From: Solirubrobacterales bacterium
GTDB taxonomy: Bacteria > Actinomycetota > Thermoleophilia > Solirubrobacterales > Solirubrobacteraceae
Assembly: GCA_025964115.1 (NCBI GenBank)
Contig: JAOPZM010000251.1
Coordinates: 1 to 37,558, forward strand
Direction: 5' to 3'
Length of the DNA stretch: 37,558 nucleotides
Part shown: positions 1-9,615 of the stretch, in pieces
Numbering within the stretch: position 1 is the first letter of the stretch
Layout of the letters: each line of letters begins with the position of its first letter
Position numbers and translations under genes: made by a program
The notes under the pieces: generated by a model
Told to the model about the DNA's origin: nothing
Database searches by the model: none
Seen by the model: the letters and a program-made list of their open reading frames with translations, nothing else

Positions 1-9
1 GCCCTGGCC

Positions 10-366
10 GTGCTCGCCGTGGGCCTCCTCGCACCCGGCGGAGGGAGCGGTCGCGCGCGCGTGATTCGCGCCGAGGTGCACGCGCCGGGGGCAACCGCAC
101 TGCTGCGGCTGGCCCACGGCCAGGCACAGCTCACGATCTCAGGACTGCCGCAGCCGCCACGCGACCGCGTCTATGAGGTGTGGCTGAAACGCTCCGGAGA
201 GCCGCAGCCGACAGATGCGCTCTTCACCGTGAGCTCCAACGGTGACGCGACCGTTGGGGTGCCGGGGGTGGGGAAGGGCGTAAGGGAAGTGATGGTCACC
301 TCGGAGCCGCTCGGAGGCAGCCTGCGCCCGACGCGTGCGCCGGTGATCGTCGCGCGGCTGAGCTGA
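10..366 (+). CDS. Anti-sigma factor C-terminal domain (RskA/anti-sigma-K type), 5' end outside the window
   Basis: Translation has the RskA C-terminal pattern (GLPQPPRDRVYEVWLKR...PTDALFTV...VMVTSEPLGGS..PT.APVIVARLS); the N-terminus probably lies upstream of the window. Confidence 0.8.
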   Translation: MLAVGLLAPGGGSGRARVIRAEVHAPGATALLRLAHGQAQLTISGLPQPPRDRVYEVWLKRSGEPQPTDALFTVSSNGDATVGVPGVGKGVREVMVTSEPLGGSLRPTRAPVIVARLS

Positions 367-392
367 CGGCTCGATCATCCCGGAGGCGGGGC

Positions 393-635
393 TCAGCCCG
401 GCTGCGCGGGCGGCGCCGCGATCACGCGCAGCTCGAGCCCCGCCGCGCGAACGAGGTCGCCAGGCCGCAGCTGGCGCCCACGGCGGGTCTCACGCTCGCC
501 GTTCACAGTCACCGCCCCGGTCGCGAGCAGTTCCTTCGCGGCGCTGCCGCTGTCGATCACCCCGGCGAGCTTCAAGAGCTGCCCGAGCCTGATCGTCTCG
601 CCCCTGATCGCGATCTCGCGAGGCATTGCAGGCAA
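393..635 (-). CDS. RNA-binding S4 domain protein
   Basis: 80 aa; IRLGQLLKLAGVIDSGSAAKELLATGAVTVNGERETRRGRQLRPGDLV is a typical S4 domain. Confidence 0.85.
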   Translation of the reverse strand: MPAMPREIAIRGETIRLGQLLKLAGVIDSGSAAKELLATGAVTVNGERETRRGRQLRPGDLVRAAGLELRVIAAPPAQPG

Positions 636-693
636 TCTAGCGACGCAGGCGCGGCTCGCCGCGGGATCGGCGAGGAGGCGCTAGCCTCGGCCG

Positions 694-1473
694 ATGAGCG
701 AGAGAACGCAGTACCCGCCGGGGACCTTCTGCTGGGCCGACCTGACGACCACCGACCAGGAGGCGGCGAAGGCCTTCTACGGCGGGCTCTTCGGCTGGGA
801 AGCCGAGGACATGCCGGTCGGCGAGGGCGTCTATTACTCGATGCAGCGGCTGCGCGGCAAGGACGTCGCGGCGATCTCACCGCAGCCACAGCAGCAGCGC
901 GACGCCGGTGTTCCCCCCGCGTGGAACTCCTACGTCTCGGTGGAGAGCGCCGACGCGGCGGTCGAGCGGGCCAAGGAGCTCGGCGGCACCGTGCATGCCC
1001 CGGCGTTCGACGTGATGGAGGCCGGTCGCATGGGCGTGATCCAGGACCCGCAGGGGGCGTTCTTCCTCGTCTGGGAGCCGCGCCAGCATGTCGGGGCGGC
1101 GCTCGTGAACGAGCCCGGCGCCTTTGTGTGGAACGAGCTCAACACGTCGGATCCCGAGGCCACGATCCCCTTCTACAGCGGGCTCTTCGGCTGGAAGGTC
1201 GAGGCCGCCGAGGGCAGCGCCGAACCGTATCTGTCGATCAAGAACGGCGACGCCAACAACGGAGGCATACGCGGGCTGAACCAGCCAGGCGTGCCACCGC
1301 ACTGGCTTGTCTACTTCGGCGTCGAGGACATCGACCAGGCGACCGCGAGCGTCGAGCGGCTGGGCGGCTCGAAGATGGTCGGGCCGATCGACATCCAGAT
1401 CGCCAAGATCGCCGTCGTGTCGGATCCGCAGGGAGCGTTCTTCGCCCTGTACGCCGGCCAGATGGACCTGTAG
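694..1473 (+). CDS. VOC (glyoxalase/bleomycin-resistance) family protein, two tandem domains
   Basis: Two repeated modules PGTFCWADLTTTDQEAAKAFYGGLFGWE and PGAFVWNELNTSDPEATIPFYSGLFGWK, each ending in DPQGAFF. Confidence 0.9.
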   Translation: MSERTQYPPGTFCWADLTTTDQEAAKAFYGGLFGWEAEDMPVGEGVYYSMQRLRGKDVAAISPQPQQQRDAGVPPAWNSYVSVESADAAVERAKELGGTVHAPAFDVMEAGRMGVIQDPQGAFFLVWEPRQHVGAALVNEPGAFVWNELNTSDPEATIPFYSGLFGWKVEAAEGSAEPYLSIKNGDANNGGIRGLNQPGVPPHWLVYFGVEDIDQATASVERLGGSKMVGPIDIQIAKIAVVSDPQGAFFALYAGQMDL

Positions 1474-1487
1474 CACGCGGCGAGAGG

Positions 1488-2282
1488 ATGAGCTCGCCAG
1501 CAGCAAGCGACGCGGAGGGCGCCGCTCCCAGCGATCGACGATCGCCACGCAAGCGTGAGGCGCTCGAGCTGTTCAGCGGCCTTCCCCGCCGCTACGACCA
1601 GCTGTCGGCGGCACTCAGCTTCTGGCAGGACCCCCGCTGGCGGAGGGCGCTGGTCGACGCCGTGGCGCCCGTGGCCGCTGAGCGGCTGCTCGATGTGGCG
1701 ACCGGTACGGGCATGGTCGCGGCCGAGCTCCTGGCGCGCGCCGAATGCACGGTCGTGGGCATCGACCAGAGCCCGCAGATGCTCTCGGCCGCCCGCACTC
1801 GCTTCACGGGGGAGGACTCCGGTCGCGTGCAGCTGCTCGAGGGCCAGGCCGAGGCGCTGCCGTTCCCCGACGCCAGCTTCGACGCGCTCACGTTCACGTA
1901 TCTGCTGCGCTATGTCGATGACCCGCGGGCGACGATGCGTGAGCTGGCCCGGGTGCTACGCCCCGGCGGACGGATCGCCTCGCTGGAGTTCGGCGTCCCG
2001 CCCGGTCTTCCGGCACGGGCGGCCTGGCGGCTGTACACAGCGGTGGGTCTGCCGCTGCTCGGCGGGCTGTTCTCGCGCGAGTGGAATGAGGTCGGCCGCT
2101 TCCTCGGGCCGAGCATCCGCGGCTTCTATGAGCGCCATCCGATCGAGCAGATCGTCGGCTACTGGCGGGATGCGGGGCTCGAGGAAGTGGAGGTGCGGCG
2201 GATGAGCCTGGGCGGCGGGATCGTGATGTCCGCAAGGAGGTCCGCCGGGCCCAGATCATCCGGCGACGCCGGCGAGGGTTGA
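1488..2282 (+). CDS. Class I SAM-dependent methyltransferase, UbiE/MenG-like
   Basis: LLDVATGTGMVAAELL (motif I), FDALTFTYLLRYVDDPRATMRELARVLRPGGRIASLEFG; in-frame ATG at 1488 inside ORF 921..2282. Confidence 0.85.
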   Translation: MSSPAASDAEGAAPSDRRSPRKREALELFSGLPRRYDQLSAALSFWQDPRWRRALVDAVAPVAAERLLDVATGTGMVAAELLARAECTVVGIDQSPQMLSAARTRFTGEDSGRVQLLEGQAEALPFPDASFDALTFTYLLRYVDDPRATMRELARVLRPGGRIASLEFGVPPGLPARAAWRLYTAVGLPLLGGLFSREWNEVGRFLGPSIRGFYERHPIEQIVGYWRDAGLEEVEVRRMSLGGGIVMSARRSAGPRSSGDAGEG

Positions 2283-3022
2283 GCGCGGCGATGCCGGCGA
2301 GCACGGACCGTCCGGCGTTCTACGCGCTCGGCCGCGGGAGGCTCGGCGACCTGGTGACGCTGCTACATCCGCCATACACGGCCTGGCATCTCAGCTATGT
2401 GGCGCTCGGGGCGGCGGTCGCTCCAAGGTTTCACGTCGACCGGCTGCTGTGGGCGCTGGCGGCGTTCGGCCTCGCAGTGGGCGTCGCCGCCCACGCGCTC
2501 GACGAGCTCCACGACCGGCCGCTCGGCACGCGCTTCTCGGACCGCACGCTGATCGCGCTGTCGGTCGTCAGCCTCGCCGGCGCGCTGGCGATCGGCGTGG
2601 CGGGCGTGCTGACCGTGTCGGTGTGGCTCGTGCCGTTCGTGCTCGCCGGGGCGCTGTTCCTGCCGGCGTACAACCTCGAGCTGATCGGCGGCCGCCTGCA
2701 CGGCGACCTGTGGTTCGCGGTCGGATGGGGTGCCTTTCCCGCGTTGACCGGCTACTTCGTCAACGCCGAGAAGGTGGCGCTCCCGGGGCTGCTGATCGCG
2801 GCGGGCTGCCTGGTGATGAGCGTCGCGCAGCGGCGCCTGAGCTCGCCCGCACGGGAGCTACGACGGCGTACCCGCTCGATCAGCGGCGTGCGCACGCTCC
2901 CCGACGGCGGCGCCGAGGAGCTCACGCTAGCCGGCCTGCTCGCCCCGCTGGACGGTGCCCTCGCGGCGCTCTCGCTCGCGATCGTCCTGACCGCCTGCGC
3001 GCTCGTGATCGCACGCCTCTGA
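2279..3022 (+). CDS. Multi-pass membrane protein, UbiA-prenyltransferase-like (divergent)
   Basis: Hydrophobic protein with a degenerate Asp motif ALDELHDRPLGT and YNLELIGGRLHGDLWFAVGWGAFPALTGYF; overlaps the methyltransferase stop; alternative ATG at 2291. Confidence 0.6.
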   Translation: MSAAMPASTDRPAFYALGRGRLGDLVTLLHPPYTAWHLSYVALGAAVAPRFHVDRLLWALAAFGLAVGVAAHALDELHDRPLGTRFSDRTLIALSVVSLAGALAIGVAGVLTVSVWLVPFVLAGALFLPAYNLELIGGRLHGDLWFAVGWGAFPALTGYFVNAEKVALPGLLIAAGCLVMSVAQRRLSSPARELRRRTRSISGVRTLPDGGAEELTLAGLLAPLDGALAALSLAIVLTACALVIARL

Positions 3023-3023
3023 G

Positions 3024-4094
3024 CTACGCGTCGAGCATTCGTGCGCCCGGCCCCGGCCGGACCTCGCGCGCAGCCGCAGGCGGCTCGCTGCCGGGCGCGA
3101 ACAGCCCGAGCACGCTCCCGCCGAAGCCGCCGCCAACGAGGCGCGCGCCGGCCGCTCCGGCCTCCAGCAGCTGCGAGACGGCGGCCTCGACGGCCGCCGT
3201 GGAGATCTCGTAGTCGTCGCGGAGGCTCGCGTGAGAGGCGTTGAGCAGCTCGCCGACAGCCGCAAGATCGCCGGCTCGCAGCGCGGCGACCGCGTCGAGC
3301 ACCCGGCGGTTCTCGCCGATCACGTGCGCGACCCGCCTGCGCAAGGGCTCCGGCAGGCGCTGGGCTGCATCGGCGTCGGCATCGCGCAGCGACGGCACGC
3401 CGAGCAGCTCGCAGGCCCGTGCGCATTCCTCGCGGCGCTGGTTGTAGCCGGAGCTCGCGAGAGAATGCCGCTCGCCGGAGTCAAGGACCACGAGCCTCCA
3501 GCGCCCGAGCCGCAGCGGCACAGGATCGACGCGCAGGCTCTTGAAGTCGATGCACAGCGCCGTGTCGCTGGTGCCGTAGAGCGAGGCCAGCTGGTCAAGC
3601 AGGCCGGTCTGGGCGCCCACCCAGTCGCTCTCGACTCGCGAGCACAGCCGTGCGAGCTCGATCCGAGGGATCCGCTCCAGCGGCGAGGCCCATGCGGGCT
3701 CGCCGCCGAGGTCGAGCAGCGCGAGGACCAGAGCGACCTCGAGCGCCGCCGAGGAGGAGAGCCCCGCGCCCTGCGGCACGTCTCCGCCGAACTCCACGCG
3801 GGCCCCGATCAGCGGGAAGCCCGCACGACCGAGCTCGGCCACGGTTCCGCGCACGAACGCGCGCCAGCCCGCCTCCGGGGGCGGGTCCTGGAGCGGAAAC
3901 TCGTCGCGCTCACCCAGGTCGCTCGCATACGCCTCGATGCGCTGCTCGCCGTCCGAGCGCGTGCTCGCCTCGGCGCGCACGGTGACCCCCTCGCCGATCG
4001 CGAACGGCAGCGCGAGGCCCTCGTTGTAGTCGGTGTGCTCGCCGATCAGGTTGACCCGGCCGGGCGCGAACGCGGCGCTGCGCTCACGCGGCAC
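3024..4094 (-). CDS. galK: Galactokinase
   Basis: FAPGRVNLIGEHTDYNEGLALPFAI and VPQGAGLSSSAALEVALVLAL; GTG start at 4094 overlaps the galT 3' end; longer ORF runs to 4229. Confidence 0.93.
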   Translation of the reverse strand: MPRERSAAFAPGRVNLIGEHTDYNEGLALPFAIGEGVTVRAEASTRSDGEQRIEAYASDLGERDEFPLQDPPPEAGWRAFVRGTVAELGRAGFPLIGARVEFGGDVPQGAGLSSSAALEVALVLALLDLGGEPAWASPLERIPRIELARLCSRVESDWVGAQTGLLDQLASLYGTSDTALCIDFKSLRVDPVPLRLGRWRLVVLDSGERHSLASSGYNQRREECARACELLGVPSLRDADADAAQRLPEPLRRRVAHVIGENRRVLDAVAALRAGDLAAVGELLNASHASLRDDYEISTAAVEAAVSQLLEAGAAGARLVGGGFGGSVLGLFAPGSEPPAAAREVRPGPGARMLDA

Positions 4095-4998
4095 GGGCGA
4101 TCGCCTCGCGCAGCATGCCCGCCGACTCCTCCGGCAGGGTGTCGGAGATGAACGTGCCCGCGCCCTGCTCCGATCCCGCGAGGTACTTGAGCTTGTCGGC
4201 GGTGCGCAGCGGGGGATAGAACTCGACATGCAGATGGCCGTCCGCCGCGGCCGCGGTGGTCGGCGCCTGATGCACGACCATCACGTAGGGAAAGGGCCTG
4301 TCGAAGAGGGCGTCGTAACCGCGGGCGATCGCCTGCAGCGCCTGCGCGAGGTCGCGGAGCTCGGCGGCTTGGCAGGCGAGCAGGCTCGGCCGGTGCTCAC
4401 TCATGACCACGTGCACTTCGAAGGCCCAGCGTGCGGCGTAGGGGACGTACGCGACGACGCTCTCGTTCTGGTGGACGATCCGCCGCGCGTCTTCGAGCTC
4501 GCGCTTCATCAGCGTGCACGGCGCGCAGCCGCCGAGCCGTAGGTCCGCTTCCTGCTCGAGGGCCGGGATCGGTGGCAGGAACGGGTAGCCGTAGATCTGG
4601 CCGTGTGGATGATGGAGGGTCACGCCCACCTCGACCCCGCGGTTCTCGAAGATCATCACGTAGTCGATGTCCTCACGAGCGCCGAGCTCCATGTAGCGGT
4701 GGCGCCAGACCCACATCAACGCCTCGGCGCGCTGCGGCTCGAGCGAGCCGAACGAGCCGTCGTGCTGGTCGGTGTAGACGACGACCTCGGCCGCACCGAG
4801 GGGCGACTCGAATGCGGGGAAGCGGTTGTCGAACACGGCGATCTCAAACGACGGGAAGGGGATCTCCGTCTGTGGCCCCCCGGGGCGCGTGGCGTCGAGC
4901 GGGCAGTGCTCGCGGGACGGCAGGAAAGTGCGCTCCTGCCGATGGATGGCGTAGACGACCTCCTCGCCGCGCAGCTCGTTGAAGCGGAGCTCGCTCAC
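4084..4998 (-). CDS. galT: Galactose-1-phosphate uridylyltransferase
   Basis: EVGVTLHHPHGQIYGYPFLPP active-site HxH motif; FEVHVVMSEHRPS; LHVEFYPPLR. Confidence 0.93.
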   Translation of the reverse strand: MSELRFNELRGEEVVYAIHRQERTFLPSREHCPLDATRPGGPQTEIPFPSFEIAVFDNRFPAFESPLGAAEVVVYTDQHDGSFGSLEPQRAEALMWVWRHRYMELGAREDIDYVMIFENRGVEVGVTLHHPHGQIYGYPFLPPIPALEQEADLRLGGCAPCTLMKRELEDARRIVHQNESVVAYVPYAARWAFEVHVVMSEHRPSLLACQAAELRDLAQALQAIARGYDALFDRPFPYVMVVHQAPTTAAAADGHLHVEFYPPLRTADKLKYLAGSEQGAGTFISDTLPEESAGMLREAIARAA

Positions 4999-5174
4999 GT
5001 GGGCGCTTCCTCAACGCGGGTGTAGAGCAGAAGCGCGCGGCCGTCGTCTTTCTCGTGCCTCGCGATCTCGACCGCGCCGAAGCGTTCCGGCGGACGGACC
5101 TTTGCGGCCTGCTCGCCTACGGCGTCGGACGTTGTCCGGCCCGGTGGCTCTGGTGAGGCGCTGTCTGCAGACAT
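4995..5174 (-). CDS. Small 59-aa protein upstream of and ATGA-overlapping galT
   Basis: ATG at 5174-5172; stop TGA (4997-4995) overlaps the galT ATG (4998-4996); C-terminal half RFGAVEIARHEKDDGRALLLYTRVEEAPT looks protein-like. Confidence 0.5.
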   Translation of the reverse strand: MSADSASPEPPGRTTSDAVGEQAAKVRPPERFGAVEIARHEKDDGRALLLYTRVEEAPT

Positions 5175-5274
5175 TTCTCGAGGGTATTGACTGGGACTGC
5201 GATAACGGGGAAGGTAGAGCCTACGTCGCATAGCATGTGCGCAGCTCTGCAAACCAGGCGGATAGGAGGACGGA

Positions 5275-6390
5275 ATGTCAGACACCGACCAGGTCAACGA
5301 AGCCTTGGGAACCGTTGAGCAGCTCGATGGTTTCGAGACAGGAAGACCAGGCTTCGACCGGCGCGCGTTTCTGCGGCGCACCGCGCTGACCGGCGTCGCA
5401 GCCGGCTCGGTGGGGACGATCTTGAACGCATGCGGCTCAAGCGCCTCGAGCGGTGGCGGAGGCTCCTCGAGCGTCTTCGGATCGCACAAGAGCTACAAAT
5501 TCGTGTTCGTCAACCACGTCACGACGAACCCCTTCTTCACGCCGACGCAGTACGGCGCCGCCGACGCGTGCAAGCTGCTCGGCTGCTCCTACCAGTGGAC
5601 CGGCTCGGAAAACAGCAACGTCAGCCAGATGGTCAACGCGCTCAACACCGCGGTGACGAGCGGCGCCGACGGGATCGCGGTTGCTCTCATCGACCTGCAC
5701 GCCTTCAACGCCCCGGTCGAAGCCGCCATCAAGGCGGGCATCCCCGTGGTGGCCTACAACGCCGACGCGGCCGGCAACGCCCGCCTCGCCTACATCGGAC
5801 AGGACCTCAAAAAGGCCGGCGAAGAAATGGGCAAGCGAATCGTCTCGGCGGTCGGCTCAGGGGAAGTGGGGCTGTTCATCGCCACGCCCGGGTCGGCCAA
5901 TCTGCAGCCCCGCATCGAAGGCGCGGAAAAGGCGATCAAAGCGGCAGGCGGTTCGATCACGGCGCACTCGGTCGCGACCGGAGCCGCGGTCGCTCAGGAG
6001 CAGTCGGCCATCGAAGCCTGGTACCTGAGCCACAAAAGCGCCAAGGGCATGTACGCGGTCGACGGTGGTAGCACGGAAAGCCTCGCCAAAGTCATGCAGA
6101 AGCTCGGCTTGGCCGCCAAAGGGATCAAGGCCGGCGGTTTCGACCTGACCGAACAGACCCAGAAGCTGCTCTCGGAAGGGAACATCGAATTCACGATCGA
6201 CCAGCAGCCGTACCTGCAGGGCTTCCTGCCGGTCTTCGAGTTGTTCATGTACAAGGTCTCGGGGACCCTCACGGGCCTGTTCGAAGCGAACACGGGGCTC
6301 AAGTTCGTGACCAAGGAAACCGTCGGGCCGTACCTCAAAACGAAGAGTCGGTACGAGGGCACGTCCACGGCGGCCGCAGTCATCGCCTAG
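5275..6390 (+). CDS. Sugar ABC transporter substrate-binding protein (RbsB/LacI-type), Tat-lipoprotein signal
   Basis: RRAFLRRTALTGVAAGSVGTILNACGSS (twin Arg + lipobox), periplasmic-binding fold PVVAYNADAAGNARLAYIGQDLKKAGEEMGKRI; strong SD ggaggacggaATG. Confidence 0.88.
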   Translation: MSDTDQVNEALGTVEQLDGFETGRPGFDRRAFLRRTALTGVAAGSVGTILNACGSSASSGGGGSSSVFGSHKSYKFVFVNHVTTNPFFTPTQYGAADACKLLGCSYQWTGSENSNVSQMVNALNTAVTSGADGIAVALIDLHAFNAPVEAAIKAGIPVVAYNADAAGNARLAYIGQDLKKAGEEMGKRIVSAVGSGEVGLFIATPGSANLQPRIEGAEKAIKAAGGSITAHSVATGAAVAQEQSAIEAWYLSHKSAKGMYAVDGGSTESLAKVMQKLGLAAKGIKAGGFDLTEQTQKLLSEGNIEFTIDQQPYLQGFLPVFELFMYKVSGTLTGLFEANTGLKFVTKETVGPYLKTKSRYEGTSTAAAVIA

Positions 6391-6415
6391 CGGCTGTGCG
6401 GTTGGAGGAGCGGTA

Positions 6416-7543
6416 GTGGCTGGCGTGGCGCAAGAGTCCGGCAGGGGCCCCTCACCGGGACAGGAGGGGCCGGCCGGGTTGCGCCGGTCCCTCCCCACGG
6501 GCCGCCAGGTGCTCCAGCGGCTTCTTTCGCTGCGCGAGGGCAGCATCATCGTCGTCACCATCGTGGCCGCGGTCTACTTCGCGATCAACACGAGCACCTT
6601 CCTCACCGGCGCCAACTTCAAGACGTTGCTGCCCTACTTCGCGCCGCTGGCGATTCTCGGCGCGGGCGAGGTGTTCGTGATGATCCTGGGCGAGATCGAT
6701 CTGTCGATCGGGGCGATGTACATGTTCGCTCCGATCGTCTTCTACAAGCTGGACACCGCTGGCCTGGGGCTCGTGCCGTCGGTGATCCTCGCACTCGTGG
6801 TCTGCACCGCGGTGGGCGCGATCAACGGCGCCTTCGTCTCGATCCTGGGTGTCAGCTCGTTCGTGACGACGCTGGGGATGTTGTTCACCTTCGAGGGGCT
6901 CAGCCTGATCATCTCGCACGGCACGCCCGTGGCGACCCCCGGGGCCCAGGTCCATCAGACGACGGCGCAGGTCCATCACATCGTCAACGGCCACGACATC
7001 GTGCTGCCGGAAAAGATCAACCACATCGGGACCTTCGCCAAAATCTTCGGCGGCGGCGTCTACTCCGAGCTGATCTGGGCAGTGGTGATCGTGATCCTGC
7101 TGCAGGTGGTCCTGACGTTCACCCGCTGGGGGCTCTACACGGTCGCGATCGGGTCGAACAAGATCGGCGCGGCCGAGGCCGGGGTGAAGGTCAGGCTGGT
7201 CACGATCCGCAACTTCGTCCTGTGCGCCGTCCTGGCTGGGTTGGTGGGCATCTTCGAGGCCGTCCGCTCGCAGACGATCCAGCCGGACCCCTCGGGCCCC
7301 AACAAGATCCTGCTGCTCGCGATCGCGGCGGCGGTGATCGGCGGGACGCTGCTCGCGGGTGGCTCGGGCACGGTCGTCGGTGCGCTGATCGGCGCGCTGT
7401 TCCTGGGCATCCTCGAAGACGGCCTGATCCTGCAGGGCGTGAACGCGAACTACCTGCTCTTCTACACGGGGATTGCAATCGTCGTCGCTATGACCGCCAA
7501 TGTGTACGTGGGTCGTGCGAGAAGGGGGCACAGCAGTGGCTGA
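6416..7543 (+). CDS. Sugar ABC transporter permease (RbsC-like)
   Basis: GTG start; ILGAGEVFVMILGEIDLSIGAMY and AIAAAVIGGTLLAGGSGTVVGALIGALFLGILEDGL are hallmark RbsC-family segments. Confidence 0.9.
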   Translation: MAGVAQESGRGPSPGQEGPAGLRRSLPTGRQVLQRLLSLREGSIIVVTIVAAVYFAINTSTFLTGANFKTLLPYFAPLAILGAGEVFVMILGEIDLSIGAMYMFAPIVFYKLDTAGLGLVPSVILALVVCTAVGAINGAFVSILGVSSFVTTLGMLFTFEGLSLIISHGTPVATPGAQVHQTTAQVHHIVNGHDIVLPEKINHIGTFAKIFGGGVYSELIWAVVIVILLQVVLTFTRWGLYTVAIGSNKIGAAEAGVKVRLVTIRNFVLCAVLAGLVGIFEAVRSQTIQPDPSGPNKILLLAIAAAVIGGTLLAGGSGTVVGALIGALFLGILEDGLILQGVNANYLLFYTGIAIVVAMTANVYVGRARRGHSSG

Positions 7544-8399
7544 TGCCGGGACAGCTCCCGTTCCGAGCGCTCCGGCCCCGGCGTCCGACGACGTCCTGCG
7601 CGTTGAGCACATCGCCAAGCGCTTCGGACCCGTGACGGCACTTCAGGACGTCAGCCTGCACCTGAAAAAGGGCGAGGTCCTGGGCCTGCTCGGCGATAAC
7701 GGCGCCGGCAAGTCGACGCTGATCAAGATCATCTCCGGCTTCCAGAAGCCTGATTCAGGCCGAATGTTCCTGGACGGGCAGCCCTACGAACCGAAAAGCG
7801 TGGACGACGCGCGGGCGAAAGGCATCGACACCGTCTACCAGGACCTGGCGCTGATCGACGAACTGTCCGTCTACCACAACATGTTCCTGCGCCGCGAGCG
7901 CGTGCTGCGGCCGGTGCCGCTGCTGAACAACCGGGAGATGAAGCGCGAGGCCCGGCGTGCGCTCGACAGCATCGGCATCAACATTCCCCGCATCGACGTG
8001 GCCGTCGCGCGGCTGTCCGGCGGGCAACGCCAGGCGATCGCCGTCGCGCGCACCGTCAACTCGGCCTCGGACATCATCCTGCTCGACGAGCCGCTCGCGG
8101 CGATGGGGGTGAAGGAGGGGGCGCAGATCCTCGACCTCGTCGCCCGCCTGAAGGAGGAGGGCAATGTCTCGATCATCATGATCCTGCATAACTACGTCCA
8201 GGTGTTCGAGGCATGCGACCGCGTGAACATGATCCAGGAAGGCAGGATCGCACTCGACAAGCCGACGTCTGAGACCTCGGTGGAAGAGATCACGAACATC
8301 GTCGTGGACGAGTATCGCCGCGCGCGCGAAGAAGAGCACGCCAACAACGCGCACGGCGAGCATGAGCCCCCCTCGGCGGAGCCTCCGCAGCAGTCCTGA
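7536..8399 (+). CDS. Sugar ABC transporter ATP-binding protein, single ABC domain (FrcA-like)
   Basis: Walker A GDNGAGKSTLIK, signature LSGGQRQAIAVAR, Walker B IILLDEPLAAMG; one nucleotide-binding domain only. Confidence 0.92.
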   Translation: MADAGTAPVPSAPAPASDDVLRVEHIAKRFGPVTALQDVSLHLKKGEVLGLLGDNGAGKSTLIKIISGFQKPDSGRMFLDGQPYEPKSVDDARAKGIDTVYQDLALIDELSVYHNMFLRRERVLRPVPLLNNREMKREARRALDSIGINIPRIDVAVARLSGGQRQAIAVARTVNSASDIILLDEPLAAMGVKEGAQILDLVARLKEEGNVSIIMILHNYVQVFEACDRVNMIQEGRIALDKPTSETSVEEITNIVVDEYRRAREEEHANNAHGEHEPPSAEPPQQS

Positions 8400-8493
8400 G
8401 CCGGCCACCGTCCGCAAGCGGGCTTGCAGCCCTATGCCGACGGGTACACTCGGTTGGTCTGAATTCGTCTCGCCGAAACTCGCGTGAGGACCC

Positions 8494-9573
8494 ATGGCCG
8501 CTTCCTCGGTAGATCGTCTCGCCGCCGTGTCCCGCCGCCGGTGGCTGCCGTTCGCGGCGCTCGGCGCGGCTGTCGTCGTCGCCCTCGCGCTGGCGATGTA
8601 CCTCTACGACCACTCGCGTCGCGACGTGATCGCCAACGGGGTGAGGATCGACGGCGTCTCGGTCGGGGGCCTGAACGCCGCGGCGGCGCGGGCGAAGGTC
8701 CAGCGAGACCTCGGCGGCCGGCTCGCGCAGCCGGTGACAGTGCGCTATGGCGCTGAGAGCTGGGTGCTGAACCCGCGCGCGGCGGGCGTGAAGGTGGACG
8801 TCAGGAACATGGTCGAACAGGCGGTCAGCGCGAGCCGAGAAGGGTCGATCCTGACGCGCACCCTCCGCGGGCTGACCGGAGGCGGCGTCTCGCGACAGGT
8901 CCCGCTCGTCGTCAGCTACTCGCACAACTCGACCCGAGCGCTGGCCGCGAAGGTGCGCGCCGCGGTGAGCCGCCCGCCGCGTGACGCGATCGTGCAGGCG
9001 AGCGCGAGTGGGCTGACCCTCGTGCCCGGGCAGAACGGAAGGACCGTCAGCTACACGCAGCTGGGCGCTTCGATCGACCGCGCGCTCATCGGGCAGGCGC
9101 CGAACCGGACCGTGATCGCACCCGTCCACAACATCAAGCCGGCCGTCACGACATCGCAGTTGGCAGCGCGCTATCCGTCATACATCGTGATCGACCGGGG
9201 CAGCTTCCGGCTGCGCTTCTACGACCACCTGAAGCTTGCGAAAACCTACGAAATCGCCGTGGGGATGGAAGGGCTTGAAACTCCAGCAGGCCTGCACAAG
9301 ATCGAATGGGAGCAGGTCAACCCGCCGTGGTACGTCCCGAAAAAAGCGTGGGCTGGCGCGCTCGCCGGGACGGTCGTCCCGCCCGGTCCGGGGGATCCGC
9401 TGAAGGCCCGCTTCATGTCATTCGAAGGCGGCGCTGGCATTCACGGGATCGATCCGAGCGAGTACTCGACGATCGGTCACGACGCCTCGCACGGCTGCGT
9501 GCGCATGCGGATCCCGGACGTGATCGATCTCTACAGCCACTCGCCGGTCGGCACGCCCGTCTACATCATCTAG
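8494..9573 (+). CDS. L,D-transpeptidase (YkuD) with N-terminal TM and YoaR-like/peptidoglycan-binding domain
   Basis: C-terminal YIVIDRGSFRLRFYDHLK...GIHGIDPSEYSTIGHDASHGCVRMRIPDVIDLY catalytic HxnSHGC. Confidence 0.92.
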   Translation: MAASSVDRLAAVSRRRWLPFAALGAAVVVALALAMYLYDHSRRDVIANGVRIDGVSVGGLNAAAARAKVQRDLGGRLAQPVTVRYGAESWVLNPRAAGVKVDVRNMVEQAVSASREGSILTRTLRGLTGGGVSRQVPLVVSYSHNSTRALAAKVRAAVSRPPRDAIVQASASGLTLVPGQNGRTVSYTQLGASIDRALIGQAPNRTVIAPVHNIKPAVTTSQLAARYPSYIVIDRGSFRLRFYDHLKLAKTYEIAVGMEGLETPAGLHKIEWEQVNPPWYVPKKAWAGALAGTVVPPGPGDPLKARFMSFEGGAGIHGIDPSEYSTIGHDASHGCVRMRIPDVIDLYSHSPVGTPVYII

Positions 9574-9615
9574 CGATCCGCCGCCCGAGCGCGCGACGCC
9601 GCGCGGGCCGCGAGA

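Noticed and set aside
3231-4151. 306-aa plus-strand ORF opposite galK
   Set aside because: Shadow ORF of a clear galactokinase
6452-7618. 388-aa minus-strand ORF opposite the permease
   Set aside because: His/Asp/Arg-rich shadow frame of RbsC-like permease
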